This document shows, piece after piece, positions 9,443-17,866 of a stretch of DNA of 64,000 bases (positions are counted from its first letter, which is position 1; each line of letters opens with the position of its first letter). This DNA comes from Pseudomonadota bacterium (GTDB taxonomy: Bacteria; Pseudomonadota; Alphaproteobacteria; Caulobacterales; Aquidulcibacteraceae). The position numbers and the translations under genes are program-made. The notes beneath the pieces were generated by a model. It ran no database searches. It was not told the DNA's origin and saw only the letters and a program-made list of their open reading frames with translations. The stretch is from positions 1-64,000 of the forward strand of contig JAIUOD010000001.1 of assembly GCA_020161405.1 (NCBI GenBank), read 5' to 3'.

Positions 9443-10090
9443 TCATTCGCCTGATCCTTCAGGCTTAGTGAGGTCAAGCAGCACTAGGCGTGTAACCGAT
9501 ATTAGCATTGCCCTAAAATCAGCCCGCGTTAACCGCTTGTTTTCGAGTTTTTGTTCGGCGTGCACGCCAACCATCATTGCTAAAATCGAAGATGCAGCAA
9601 TATAAGCACGACGCTCCGTAGCGCCTGTTTCACTAACCAACTCGTTTGAAATCAACTGACGCAAATGCTCGTGAAAATCAGCATAGACCGGACGAATTGT
9701 TGAATTGTCACTAAATTCGACCAACATCCGAGCAAATAAATCCGCGGTTGCCGAATTATCGAAAGCCCGGTCCAGTCTTTGTATAAAATCAATAGTGCCG
9801 GAATTTTCTGAAAGTATCAAATTTGCTTTAGAACGAGCCAAACCCTCTTCCAGGCAAGCTTCGAGTAAACCCAATTTGGTTTTGAAATGAAAAAAAACTG
9901 TGGCTTGACCATATCCTGCCTGCTCAGCAATCTCTTCAGTTTTTGCATTGGCAAAACCATACTTACCAAATACCAAAGTAGCCGAATCGATAATCTTGCG
10001 CCGCGCAAGCATGGAATTTTTAGAAACGCCTCTAACACGGGCTTTTGAAGGCTGTTTCTCTGTAGTTTCAAGGTTGCTAACTATTTTCAT
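9443..10090 (-). CDS. TetR/AcrR-family transcriptional regulator
   Basis: A 215-residue regulator. The N-terminal helix-turn-helix spans about residues 30-75: ARRKIIDSATLVFGKYGF, then TEEIAEQAGYGQATVFFHF, the typical TetR DNA-binding helix with the conserved aromatic-His-Phe end. The C-terminal half is variable, as expected for a ligand pocket. The gene is first in the minus-strand catabolic block and in the same direction as the receptor gene 74 nt downstream. Palindromes lie both upstream of tetR (10127-10156) and before the receptor gene (9387-9403), so autoregulation and control of the block by a pathway compound or its CoA ester are likely. The ligand cannot be read from sequence. Confidence 0.9.
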   Translation of the reverse strand: MKIVSNLETTEKQPSKARVRGVSKNSMLARRKIIDSATLVFGKYGFANAKTEEIAEQAGYGQATVFFHFKTKLGLLEACLEEGLARSKANLILSENSGTIDFIQRLDRAFDNSATADLFARMLVEFSDNSTIRPVYADFHEHLRQLISNELVSETGATERRAYIAASSILAMMVGVHAEQKLENKRLTRADFRAMLISVTRLVLLDLTKPEGSGE

Positions 10091-10126
10091 TTCCTATTGC
10101 TATCACAATTATTTTATCTGAGCAAC

Positions 10127-10156
10127 AACTTAATTGATTCATGGCTCAATTAAGTT
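10127..10156. promoter_or_regulatory. 30-bp inverted repeat upstream of tetR, candidate autoregulatory operator
   Basis: Perfect 11-bp arms AACTTAATTGA (10127-10137) and TCAATTAAGTT (10146-10156) are separated by 8 nt. It lies 36 nt upstream of the tetR start codon, where a promoter-overlapping operator would be expected. The left arm runs into TGATTCA, the same heptamer as the centre of the palindrome before the receptor gene. Function is inferred from position and symmetry. Confidence 0.55.
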
Positions 10157-10285
10157 ACAAATCAAATTGTTCTCAGTTTGTGCATAACTTTTTGCCCCCT
10201 TAAAAATCCCATTCTAGTTAACGAGGTGCAAAATTGCGCAAGCGTATTTTTGATAATTAAGCCAATTGGCGCCAAATTTAATGTA

Positions 10286-10303
10286 ATGCGCAAATTTGCG
10301 CAT
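10286..10303. repeat. 18-bp perfect palindrome ATGCGCAAATTTGCGCAT
   Basis: A perfect self-complementary 18-mer in the non-coding gap, about 195 nt upstream of the tetR start. A related TTGCGCAA occurs at about 10234-10241. It could be a regulator site or part of an old recombination or attachment region. No protein is assigned. Confidence 0.5.
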
Positions 10304-10580
10304 AAGAAATTGAATTATCTACAGCCAAAAATCGCCATTTTTGTTAAACTATAATTATAATTATTTACCTGCTCAGAAACAATATTTCCCTGATAATTTA
10401 TTAGGAAATCTTCCTCGTAAGCCTCTGTAAATATTTAGCTTTACAAGTCTAAAACTTTAATATCCAGCCTGCAAAAATAGAATTTCACTGTTATGTAGCC
10501 CCTATTAGGGAATATTTAATTGAGAGCTATGATACGCCCTATAAACACACCACCATTTTTAGTTTGCGTTCATAAAAACA

Positions 10581-10607
10581 CCTTGGCAAAGCCAAGGTTT
10601 TTTCTTT
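10581..10607. terminator. Bidirectional-looking hairpin terminator
   Basis: Stem CCTTGGC/GCCAAGG with an AAA loop at 10581-10597, followed by a T-run to 10603. On the minus strand the stem is followed by a shorter, T-rich stretch. It lies about 200 nt beyond the stop of the minus-strand histidine kinase gene and could end that transcript. No plus-strand gene precedes it. Confidence 0.5.
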
Positions 10608-10808
10608 GGCGCCACGCAGGCTGGCTCGCTCAATGCTCGCGCTCACTTCGCTCGTATGGTTCGAAGTTTCTCCCCTTATGTCCACCATTTTTTCCCTCAA
10701 ATTCCCACCTTCGGCCTGCGGCCTCACTCTGGAATTTGGATTATAGTTGCGAAAAATTTTCGAAAAGCGTGGTTTTCGAAAATTGTTCACTTTGTTTTAT
10801 TAATGTTA

Positions 10809-12698
10809 TTAAGCCGCATTTGCGCTTGGGAGGGTGATTTTTACTTCGGCGCCTTGGTTTTTGCCTTGGCTTGAAAGTTTAATTTTGCCGCCTAATGAAT
10901 TTACAGTATTTGCGCACCAATGAAGGCCAAGGCCACCAGATTTGAAATCACGTGTTGAGAAACCGCGTTTAAACAAATTATCTAAATCGTATTTTTCAAT
11001 GCCATCGCCATTATCTTTAATTGATATTTCAACCATATCGCCATTTTCATCATTCACTGGGCTGATTTTTATATCTATTAAACCATTATCATTATGAGAT
11101 GTCGCAATAGCTTCGACAGCATTTGTGATTAAATTATCAAACAATTGCCCCATAATTATGCGATTGGCTTTTACGAAATATTGCGCATCCTTATCAAAAT
11201 TAATTGCCATAGGAATTTCATTGTGGCGCGCAATACTTAGTGCATTGTCAACAACATTAGAAATATTGCAACTTTCACCAAAATTTGTATTGGCGCTTTT
11301 ATTCTGCCCATTTGATATTGCCTGCACAATCATATCTAAATTTTCTTGTGCTTTACGGATTAAATGTTTGGCCTCTTCGGTCTTATCATCACTGGCATTT
11401 AAATAAGATTCCAAATATTGGAAAAGCTTTTTACGCCTTGTTTCATCAATATCATTGTTCTTTAGTTCACTTATTGCACGATAAACATTAGGCTGTATTA
11501 CTTCAATTTTATCGACAATTTTGCTAGTGATAACCCTAAAAGGGCTTAATGTATTTTTGACATTATGCATTAGGTCAATTTGGTTTTGAACTTTGCCTAA
11601 TTGATAAGATTCACGTTCTAATTCTGATTGAAGGGTGTTTAACCGACCAATCATACTATCAAACGCCTTAGCAAGTGCGCCAATTTCATCATTCCTGTCT
11701 TTGATACCTATTTTACGCATTTCACCATCTAATGAAATTTCGCGTAAATGGTTTACAATTTTATCAATCGGAAAAATAACAATTGATTGTATCTTTGAAT
11801 ACAAAAATAATACACCCGCAATCATCAAAAGCGATGTACCAAGGGCAATTGTCCACCAAAGTGACATTTTCACACTATTCAAACTTCTTGGATAGGAAGT
11901 TGTAAGGCGACCAATCGTAATATTATCAATACCCTTTATCGCCACACTTGTATAAACTACATCAGGTGTATAGTGAAATTTGAAATTTTCTTTTTGACGC
12001 ATCAAGTCGATTGTAGTTGGAAAATGAAGGCTATTTTGAATATCTTCGGCCGTGATTTTTTCTATAACAACCATATAACCGTGAACGGGCCCTTTTTTCT
12101 TACTTGTAAGAATTTGCGCGGCGCTAAATGAATATAATTCATTTTTTATTCTTATAAAGCCCTGAAAATTTGGGGTTTTTCGAATTTGCGATTTCATTTT
12201 CTCTGAAAGCATTAATTCTTTTAATTCATTGGTTTTATCTTGATTTAATTTCTGTGTTTCTTTGTCATAAACATAAGTTGTGATGCGATTATTTTCGAGG
12301 TTTGCAACCCCAATCCCACTTAGGCCAAAGTCATTAATAGGTTCAAAGCTGTAGTTTTTATCAGCAAAGACTTCGCCAAATTCTGTTGCATATTTATAGG
12401 TCTCATCCCAAATTGACCAATCAAGGCTTTTGTCTTTCACAACAGTTTTCACATCATCCAAATAAGATTGTAATTGCGAAGCGTGATGATTTAATTGTTC
12501 ATTTTCAAGGCGATCAAGGCGTGCGTAAACTGTGGTCTTAACGAATAATACCAACATAACAAACCCGCAAAAGCCCCCAATTAACAAAGCAAGGCTTAGC
12601 TTTTCGCCAATTTGTAAATTATCATAATAATCGATTTTATTTTTTAAAATAAATCTTCTAATCGCTTTTTTTATGGACAAATTAACTTGCCTTTGCAT
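10809..12698 (-). CDS. CHASE4-HAMP sensor histidine kinase
   Basis: A 629-residue membrane sensor kinase. TM1 is near residues 35-57. It is followed by an extracytoplasmic domain containing DWSIWDETYKYATE, a CHASE4 hallmark. TM2 lies near 282-303, then HAMP (IDKIVNHLREIS, NDEIGALAKAFDSMIGRL) and a catalytic ATPase domain with NLITNAVEAI (N box), IKDNGDGIE (G1) and GGLGLHWCANTV (G2). The phosphoacceptor region is unusual: instead of HExRTP it reads LMHNVKNTLSPF near residue 372, with the His as candidate acceptor. The gene overlaps the end of the upstream response-regulator gene by 17 nt, implying translational coupling. The kinase most likely phosphorylates that regulator and so controls its diguanylate cyclase/phosphodiesterase module. 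Confidence 0.88.
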   Translation of the reverse strand: MQRQVNLSIKKAIRRFILKNKIDYYDNLQIGEKLSLALLIGGFCGFVMLVLFVKTTVYARLDRLENEQLNHHASQLQSYLDDVKTVVKDKSLDWSIWDETYKYATEFGEVFADKNYSFEPINDFGLSGIGVANLENNRITTYVYDKETQKLNQDKTNELKELMLSEKMKSQIRKTPNFQGFIRIKNELYSFSAAQILTSKKKGPVHGYMVVIEKITAEDIQNSLHFPTTIDLMRQKENFKFHYTPDVVYTSVAIKGIDNITIGRLTTSYPRSLNSVKMSLWWTIALGTSLLMIAGVLFLYSKIQSIVIFPIDKIVNHLREISLDGEMRKIGIKDRNDEIGALAKAFDSMIGRLNTLQSELERESYQLGKVQNQIDLMHNVKNTLSPFRVITSKIVDKIEVIQPNVYRAISELKNNDIDETRRKKLFQYLESYLNASDDKTEEAKHLIRKAQENLDMIVQAISNGQNKSANTNFGESCNISNVVDNALSIARHNEIPMAINFDKDAQYFVKANRIIMGQLFDNLITNAVEAIATSHNDNGLIDIKISPVNDENGDMVEISIKDNGDGIEKYDLDNLFKRGFSTRDFKSGGLGLHWCANTVNSLGGKIKLSSQGKNQGAEVKITLPSANAA

Positions 12699-14529
12699 TA
12701 GTAGCTGTGGCTATTTCATTCATTTTATCAAGAACCATTAAAGAAGCATCATGTGCACTTATAGCAGGCCCAAATAAATATCCCTGAAGATGCGAACATC
12801 CAAGCAAGCGCAAGGCTTGGCATTGCATTTCATTTTCAACACCTTCGGCAACAATGTTTATACCAAGGCGTTTTGCAAGATTTGTAAGCGAATGAACAAT
12901 TGCATCTGAATGTTTTTCAATGCCAATTTTATCAACAAAACTTTTATCTATTTTGATACAATCAAGGTCAAAATTCTTAACGCTAACAAGGCTTGAATAG
13001 CCTGTACCAAAATCGTCAAGTGCGATTTTAAACCCTAAATCATGAAGCTTGCGAAGTAGTTTTTGGGCATTCTCAATATTATCGAAAATCGCGGTTTCGG
13101 TAACCTCAATTTGAATTCTATCAAAACTTACGCCGGCGGAATTTGCTTCTTCACAGAGGAATTCAACGAAATTTGGCCGTCTAAATTGCTTTGGTGAGAA
13201 ATTAATTGACACATAATGATTAGGCCAATTTTTACAATCATTAATCGCGTTTTTAATTACCCAATCACCAATATCATAAATTAATTCTGAATCCTCAATG
13301 ATTGGAATGAATATTCCCGGTGATATAGGGCCAAATTCTTTACTATTCCAGCGAAGAAGCGCCTCGAAACCAACAATTTCCAATTCATCACGGTCAACAA
13401 TAGGTTGATAGAAGTTTGCAATTTCACCTGATTTAATCGCACTTTCAACGCTCGAAATAACCATTCGGCGAAACTTCGTACTCTCGTCTAGTTTTTCATC
13501 AAAAATTGCATATTGATTACGGCCATTATTTTTAGCAAAATTAAGCGCGGTATCAGCCATACGCATTTTTTCAATAGGCTCTAAGTCACAACAAGATTTG
13601 CAAACAAATAAACCAATAGATGCGCTTACTTGAATATCTTTATCAAGAATTTTTATAGGGCGCTTTATAATACTTAATAATTTTTCGCAATTTTGGCGCG
13701 CTTTTTCTTCGCCACAATCATGAAAAATAAGACCAAATTCATCAGAACCTAGGCGCGCAATAAATGTATTTGGTGGCATTTGTGTTGTGATTTCATTGTA
13801 AATTTTCTTTATCAAATCATCACCAGTAATATGACCAAATGCATCATTCACCAATTTGAATTTATCAACATCCAAGATTGCAAGCGAAAAATTATTTGTA
13901 TTTTCTTGGCTTCTAATCGATAGTTCACGCATGAAATACATACGATTTGGTGCGCCAGTTAAAAAATCGTGATTTGCAATTTGCGTTGCCCTTGCTTCAC
14001 TTTCAGCAAGCTCCAAAACTTTTTGTTGTAAGGCTTTGATTTGTAACGCATCATATTCCCAGCGTGAAACTAATGCATTTGCCAGTTGTGAAATTTCTTC
14101 ACTTGAAAAGGGTTTTGGCACAAAAAATAATTTATGCGCGGGCCCTGCCTCTGATAAAATTTCACCTATATGTTTATCAGCATAAGCAGAAACAATTACA
14201 ATATTCACATCAGGATCAATCTTGCGAATACGCATTGCCGTTTCTTTGCCATCAATGCCTGGTGGCATTCTATAATCAACGAAAACTATTTGGAAAGGCT
14301 GCCCATTATCTTTGGCTTGCTTTACTAGTGCAACACCCTCTTCGCCTTGAAAGGCATAAGAAAGATTTGCGCGAGGTAATAGCGAAATTACATCATCACT
14401 TACGTTTTCACCAAATAAATCTTCCTCAAGACTTTGCACCAGCTTCATTTTTTGATTGTCAGACTTGGCAAAAATATGCCCATAAGCCTCATGAAGTGAT
14501 TGTTCGTCATCTATAATTAGAATATTCAT
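12682..14529 (-). CDS. Response regulator with GGDEF and EAL domains (c-di-GMP turnover)
   Basis: A 615-residue protein. The receiver domain spans residues 1-150, with acidic pocket IIDDEQ, phosphoacceptor Asp85 in VFVDYRMP and Lys139 in VPKPF. A GGDEF domain (about 185-345) has the signature RLGSDEF, a one-residue change from GGDEF, and a normal HDFLTGAPNR start. The EAL domain (about 365-610) keeps the catalytic set: GFEALLRW, SINFS, IEVTETAI, LDDFGTGYSS, KIDKSF, AEGVE and QGYLFG. It is therefore predicted to be an active phosphodiesterase; cyclase activity with GSDEF is uncertain and that domain may be regulatory. The downstream gene overlaps by 17 nt and encodes the probable cognate kinase. 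A divergent kinase gene starts 308 nt upstream. Confidence 0.92.
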   Translation of the reverse strand: MNILIIDDEQSLHEAYGHIFAKSDNQKMKLVQSLEEDLFGENVSDDVISLLPRANLSYAFQGEEGVALVKQAKDNGQPFQIVFVDYRMPPGIDGKETAMRIRKIDPDVNIVIVSAYADKHIGEILSEAGPAHKLFFVPKPFSSEEISQLANALVSRWEYDALQIKALQQKVLELAESEARATQIANHDFLTGAPNRMYFMRELSIRSQENTNNFSLAILDVDKFKLVNDAFGHITGDDLIKKIYNEITTQMPPNTFIARLGSDEFGLIFHDCGEEKARQNCEKLLSIIKRPIKILDKDIQVSASIGLFVCKSCCDLEPIEKMRMADTALNFAKNNGRNQYAIFDEKLDESTKFRRMVISSVESAIKSGEIANFYQPIVDRDELEIVGFEALLRWNSKEFGPISPGIFIPIIEDSELIYDIGDWVIKNAINDCKNWPNHYVSINFSPKQFRRPNFVEFLCEEANSAGVSFDRIQIEVTETAIFDNIENAQKLLRKLHDLGFKIALDDFGTGYSSLVSVKNFDLDCIKIDKSFVDKIGIEKHSDAIVHSLTNLAKRLGINIVAEGVENEMQCQALRLLGCSHLQGYLFGPAISAHDASLMVLDKMNEIATATNAKAS

Positions 14530-14837
14530 AGCCCACCATTTTTGACGTATGGTAAACTAAAAAGATTAAAAAATTGCAATTATAGGTTGGAAACACCATT
14601 ACATTCAATCTATTATTGCTATTATTTTATATTTATGCATTTTTTATGGATAATGAAAAATTAATTTGCAAACGATTATTTTGACATCGAAATTTTTATA
14701 ATCTTCAAATTACCTAGAAAAATACCTAAAAAAAACCTACCCATATTAGTAGTGATAAAATATTCTATCTTAAGTGGCTGTTAAAATTTATGATGTTAGA
14801 TTCCTAATTTACTTAATATCTGGGCCTTAATCATAAT
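14530..14837. promoter_or_regulatory. Divergent intergenic region between the two kinase loci
   Basis: A 308-nt AT-rich gap between the REC-GGDEF-EAL gene (leftward) and the GAF-PAS kinase (rightward), so it must hold promoters for both. A TTGACA at 14681-14686 and a TATAAT at 14697-14702 are both present but only 10 nt apart, too close to form one standard promoter. No gene or strong hairpin is seen. Confidence 0.55.
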
Positions 14838-16508
14838 ATGTATGCTCAAACAAATATTTGTGACAATCTGCGAGTAAATAAACTCAAAGAATTGGAATTA
14901 TTGGATACTGCACCAGATCCAATATTTGACTCTGTCATTGAGCTTGCAAAGCAACATTTTGATGTGCCTATCGCCCTTATTTCGCTTGTGGATGCTAACC
15001 GCCAATGGTTCAAATCAAAAATCGGGCTAGAAGTGAATGAAACACCACGCAATATTGCATTTTGCGATCATACAATAAAAAGTGATAAAATTTTTGTGGT
15101 TGAAGATGCCACTAAAGATCAAAGGTTCTTTCAAAACCCACTTGTATTAAATGCCCCAAATATTAGGTTTTACGCTGGCGCGCCTTTGAATGTTGACGGG
15201 CATTTTATAGGAACAATATGCATTATTGATAATAAACCAAAGTCATTTTCAAAAAATGATGAAAAATATCTCTCACTACTCGCACGGAATATTGAAAATT
15301 GTATAAGCCTTCATGTCTTATTGAAAAATGAAATTAAATATAAAAACATATTAAGAGAAAATACAAATAAAGAAAAACGCGCCGAGCTTATTTTGCAAAC
15401 CATGCATGATGGTTTGGTTTTGCAAAATTCGCAGGGCAAAATAGTATTTTCAAATCCACGTGCATGCGAAATTCTTGGCTATACGAACGATGAATTACTA
15501 AACGCAAGCTCGCAAGATGAAAGCTGGGAAGCGGTAAATGAAGCAGGAATAAAAATTGGTTGGAGTGAGCATCCATCAATGAAATGCCTTCATTCAAACA
15601 AAGCGGTAAATGATGAAGTATTAGGTGTCAAACGCCCTGACGGGGAACGCATTTGGCTTTTGGTGTCTGCCAAACCGCTCAATATTGATACAGAGGTATT
15701 TCCGCAACATGTTGTTGTAAGTTTTGTTGATGTTACCAATGAAAAAAAGGCGTTTGAAAACCTCGAAATACTTAAAACACTTGCGCAAAGTGCGAATGAT
15801 GCAAAAAACGCATTTCTTTCAAATATTAGCCATGAAATCCGCACCCCACTTAATGGCGTAATTGGCTGTGCGGAGGCAATAAAAGGGACAAATCTTGACG
15901 CAACCCAAACCTCATTAATCGATATAATTTGCCAATCTGGGCGCGAACTTGAAAGTGTTATGAAAGATATAATCGAACTAAGCGCATTAGAATTGGGAAC
16001 AACTGCGCTTGAATGTGATGAAATCGAAATTAAAAAATTATATTATTCAATTTATAATCACGCAAAGTCAAACGCGCAAAAAAAAGGGCTAGTTTTTGAA
16101 AATAAGTACCATTGTTCGCATGATTTGTATTTTTTTGGTGACTTCAAACGTATCTTACAAATCGCGGAAAACCTTTTATCAAATGCAATAAAATTCACGC
16201 ATTCCGGCTCTATTAGTCTTGAGATTTATATTGATAAATTCAATAATTTAAACCTAATAGTTGAAGACACGGGTATTGGTATAGAGGATGCGCATAAAGA
16301 TATAATCTTTAAAAGTTTCACGCAAATTGATGCATCTATAACACGCCAATATGGTGGCACTGGCATTGGGTTATCATTGGTTGCAGATTTGGTGAACCTT
16401 ATGCAAGGAGAGATAAAACTATCAAGCAATTTAGGAATCGGCAGCAAATTTCACGTAATTTTACCCCCTATTTTTGAAATGCATAAAATCGCAAGCGTTG
16501 GCAAATGA
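14838..16508 (+). CDS. GAF-PAS sensor histidine kinase (no receiver domain)
   Basis: A 556-residue kinase without membrane segments, so probably cytosolic. The GAF domain covers residues 15-160, including FCDHTIKSDKIFVVEDA and FYAGAPLNVDGHFIGTIC, the pattern common in sensors with the KLKELELLDTAPD start. A PAS domain lies at about 180-305. HisKA has phosphoacceptor His332 in NISHEIRTPLNGVIG. HATPase has NLLSNAIKFT, VEDTGIGI and QYGGTGIGLSL. All catalytic motifs are intact and the protein ends right after the ATPase domain, so the partner receiver must be separate. The adjacent divergent REC-GGDEF-EAL protein is a candidate, making this a possible second input to the same c-di-GMP switch. aroA follows 38 nt later on the same strand. 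Confidence 0.92.
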   Translation: MYAQTNICDNLRVNKLKELELLDTAPDPIFDSVIELAKQHFDVPIALISLVDANRQWFKSKIGLEVNETPRNIAFCDHTIKSDKIFVVEDATKDQRFFQNPLVLNAPNIRFYAGAPLNVDGHFIGTICIIDNKPKSFSKNDEKYLSLLARNIENCISLHVLLKNEIKYKNILRENTNKEKRAELILQTMHDGLVLQNSQGKIVFSNPRACEILGYTNDELLNASSQDESWEAVNEAGIKIGWSEHPSMKCLHSNKAVNDEVLGVKRPDGERIWLLVSAKPLNIDTEVFPQHVVVSFVDVTNEKKAFENLEILKTLAQSANDAKNAFLSNISHEIRTPLNGVIGCAEAIKGTNLDATQTSLIDIICQSGRELESVMKDIIELSALELGTTALECDEIEIKKLYYSIYNHAKSNAQKKGLVFENKYHCSHDLYFFGDFKRILQIAENLLSNAIKFTHSGSISLEIYIDKFNNLNLIVEDTGIGIEDAHKDIIFKSFTQIDASITRQYGGTGIGLSLVADLVNLMQGEIKLSSNLGIGSKFHVILPPIFEMHKIASVGK

Positions 16509-16546
16509 AACATTGTTAAAAAGACTTTATATGCTAATAAGCACGC

Positions 16547-17812
16547 ATGATATCAAGCAATGCAAATGCCGTAATTTTGACGCCGCCGCAAACTAAAATC
16601 GCGGGTAAAATTGCCCTTCCAGGGTCTAAATCAATTACTAATCGGGTTTTATTATTGGCGGCCCTAGCCAAGGGTAAAAGCCACATTAGCGGTGCCCTAA
16701 AAAGTGATGATACAAAATATATGGCGCAGGCATTACGCCAATTAGGTGTCAAAGTTGATGAAACTGGCGACACCGAATTTCTGGTATCAAGTGATGGTGT
16801 TTTAAAACCAAGCGAAAGTGAATTATTCCTTGGCAATGCGGGTACGGCGGTAAGATTTCTTACGGCGGCAGCAGCAACAATTGATGGCACAACCATTCTT
16901 ACGGGCGATGAACATATGCAAAAGCGCCCAATCGCGCCATTAATTGCCGCACTAAATGATGCAGGAATAGACGCAAAAGCCCCAACAAATTGCCCACCTG
17001 TTACAATAAAAAGCAATGGCAGTTTTAAAAACCGCAATATAAAAGTTGATGCAAGCCTTTCATCGCAATATGTTTCGGCACTTTTGATGGCGGCAAATAA
17101 GGGCGAAAACCCGTTTAGGCTTGGCGTTAAAGATGGTGATATTGGCGCGCTTGGCTATATTGATATTACGCTTGAATGTATGCGTGCCTTTGGGGCAGAG
17201 GTTAAAGAAATTGGCAAACTTGATTGGGAAATTGCCAATTCACCCTATATTGCACGCGATTATTGGGTTGAACCCGATGCATCGGCGGCAACCTATATTT
17301 GGGGCATAAATGCTTTATTGGGCGCAAATATCGATATTGGAATTGCGCCTGATAAAATGATGCAACCCGATGCCAAAGCCTATGATTTCATCTCCCAATT
17401 TCCAAATTTACCCGCAATAATTGATGGCAGCCAAATGCAAGATGCCATCCCAACCATTGCGGTTTTGGCGGCATTTAATAAAACCCCAGTTCGCTTTGTT
17501 GGTATCGCCAATTTACGCGTCAAAGAATGTGATAGGATTAATGCGGTTTGCACCGAATTAAACAAAATCAAAAACGGCCTTGCCCAAGAAATTGGCGATG
17601 ATTTATTAATCACCCCCGATACTTCATTAATCGGCACAAAATCAAATGCCCAAATCCACACCTATCACGACCACCGCATCGCAATGTCCTTTGCCTTGGC
17701 TGGCTTGGTAATAGAAGGCCTAAAAATCCAAAACCCCGCCTGCACCGCAAAGACTTATCCAAAATATTGGGATGATTTGGGAAGTGTTGGTATTGGGATG
17801 GTGTTTGAATAG
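16547..17812 (+). CDS. aroA: 3-phosphoshikimate 1-carboxyvinyltransferase (EPSP synthase)
   Basis: A 421-residue EPSP synthase, the sixth step of the shikimate pathway, joining PEP and shikimate-3-phosphate. It has the N-terminal PEP/S3P loop LPGSKSITNRVLLLAALA, the ELFLGNAGTAVRFLTAA loop, DEHMQKRPI, DASLSSQYVSALLMAA, RVKECDRI and DHRIAMSFAL. Length is normal. One point is notable: in the GNAGTAxRP motif of the E. coli type enzyme the Pro (Pro101 in E. coli) is Phe here (GNAGTAVRF). It starts at ATG 16547, 38 nt after the kinase gene, so it may share a transcript with it. No other shikimate gene is nearby. Confidence 0.94.
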   Translation: MISSNANAVILTPPQTKIAGKIALPGSKSITNRVLLLAALAKGKSHISGALKSDDTKYMAQALRQLGVKVDETGDTEFLVSSDGVLKPSESELFLGNAGTAVRFLTAAAATIDGTTILTGDEHMQKRPIAPLIAALNDAGIDAKAPTNCPPVTIKSNGSFKNRNIKVDASLSSQYVSALLMAANKGENPFRLGVKDGDIGALGYIDITLECMRAFGAEVKEIGKLDWEIANSPYIARDYWVEPDASAATYIWGINALLGANIDIGIAPDKMMQPDAKAYDFISQFPNLPAIIDGSQMQDAIPTIAVLAAFNKTPVRFVGIANLRVKECDRINAVCTELNKIKNGLAQEIGDDLLITPDTSLIGTKSNAQIHTYHDHRIAMSFALAGLVIEGLKIQNPACTAKTYPKYWDDLGSVGIGMVFE

Positions 17813-17866
17813 TTTTTCTTGAAAAATTATAATTTTATAGCATAATAACCAAGTGGAACATAATAT

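Larger units (their letters stand above)
10157..10808. other. Non-coding stretch between the catabolic island and the signalling locus
   Basis: About 650 nt with no convincing gene on either strand; short open frames here lack recognisable protein character. The left part is AT-rich with several palindromes (GCCAATTGGC overlapping TTGGCGCCAA at 10261-10275, and the 18-bp one at 10286-10303). The right part (about 10600-10740) is more G+C-rich with repeated CTCGC/CTTCGCTCG words, resembling a dispersed intergenic repeat. Near 10757-10782 two copies of TTTTCGAAAA lie close to the end of the histidine kinase gene. Confidence 0.7.

Noticed and set aside
10520-10874. Overlapping open frames on both strands, up to 105 codons
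   Set aside because: They lie in a G+C-rich repeat-like and terminator-rich gap, have no recognisable protein character and contradict each other on opposite strands.
14064-14516. 150-codon antisense frame inside the REC-GGDEF-EAL gene
   Set aside because: The receiver domain on the other strand is unambiguous.
14681-14702. TTGACA followed by TATAAT upstream of the GAF-PAS kinase
   Set aside because: The spacing is 10 nt, too short for a single sigma-70 type promoter.
16534-17037. 167-codon antisense frame inside aroA
   Set aside because: Mirrors the Ala/Ser-rich codons of aroA, which has complete family motifs.
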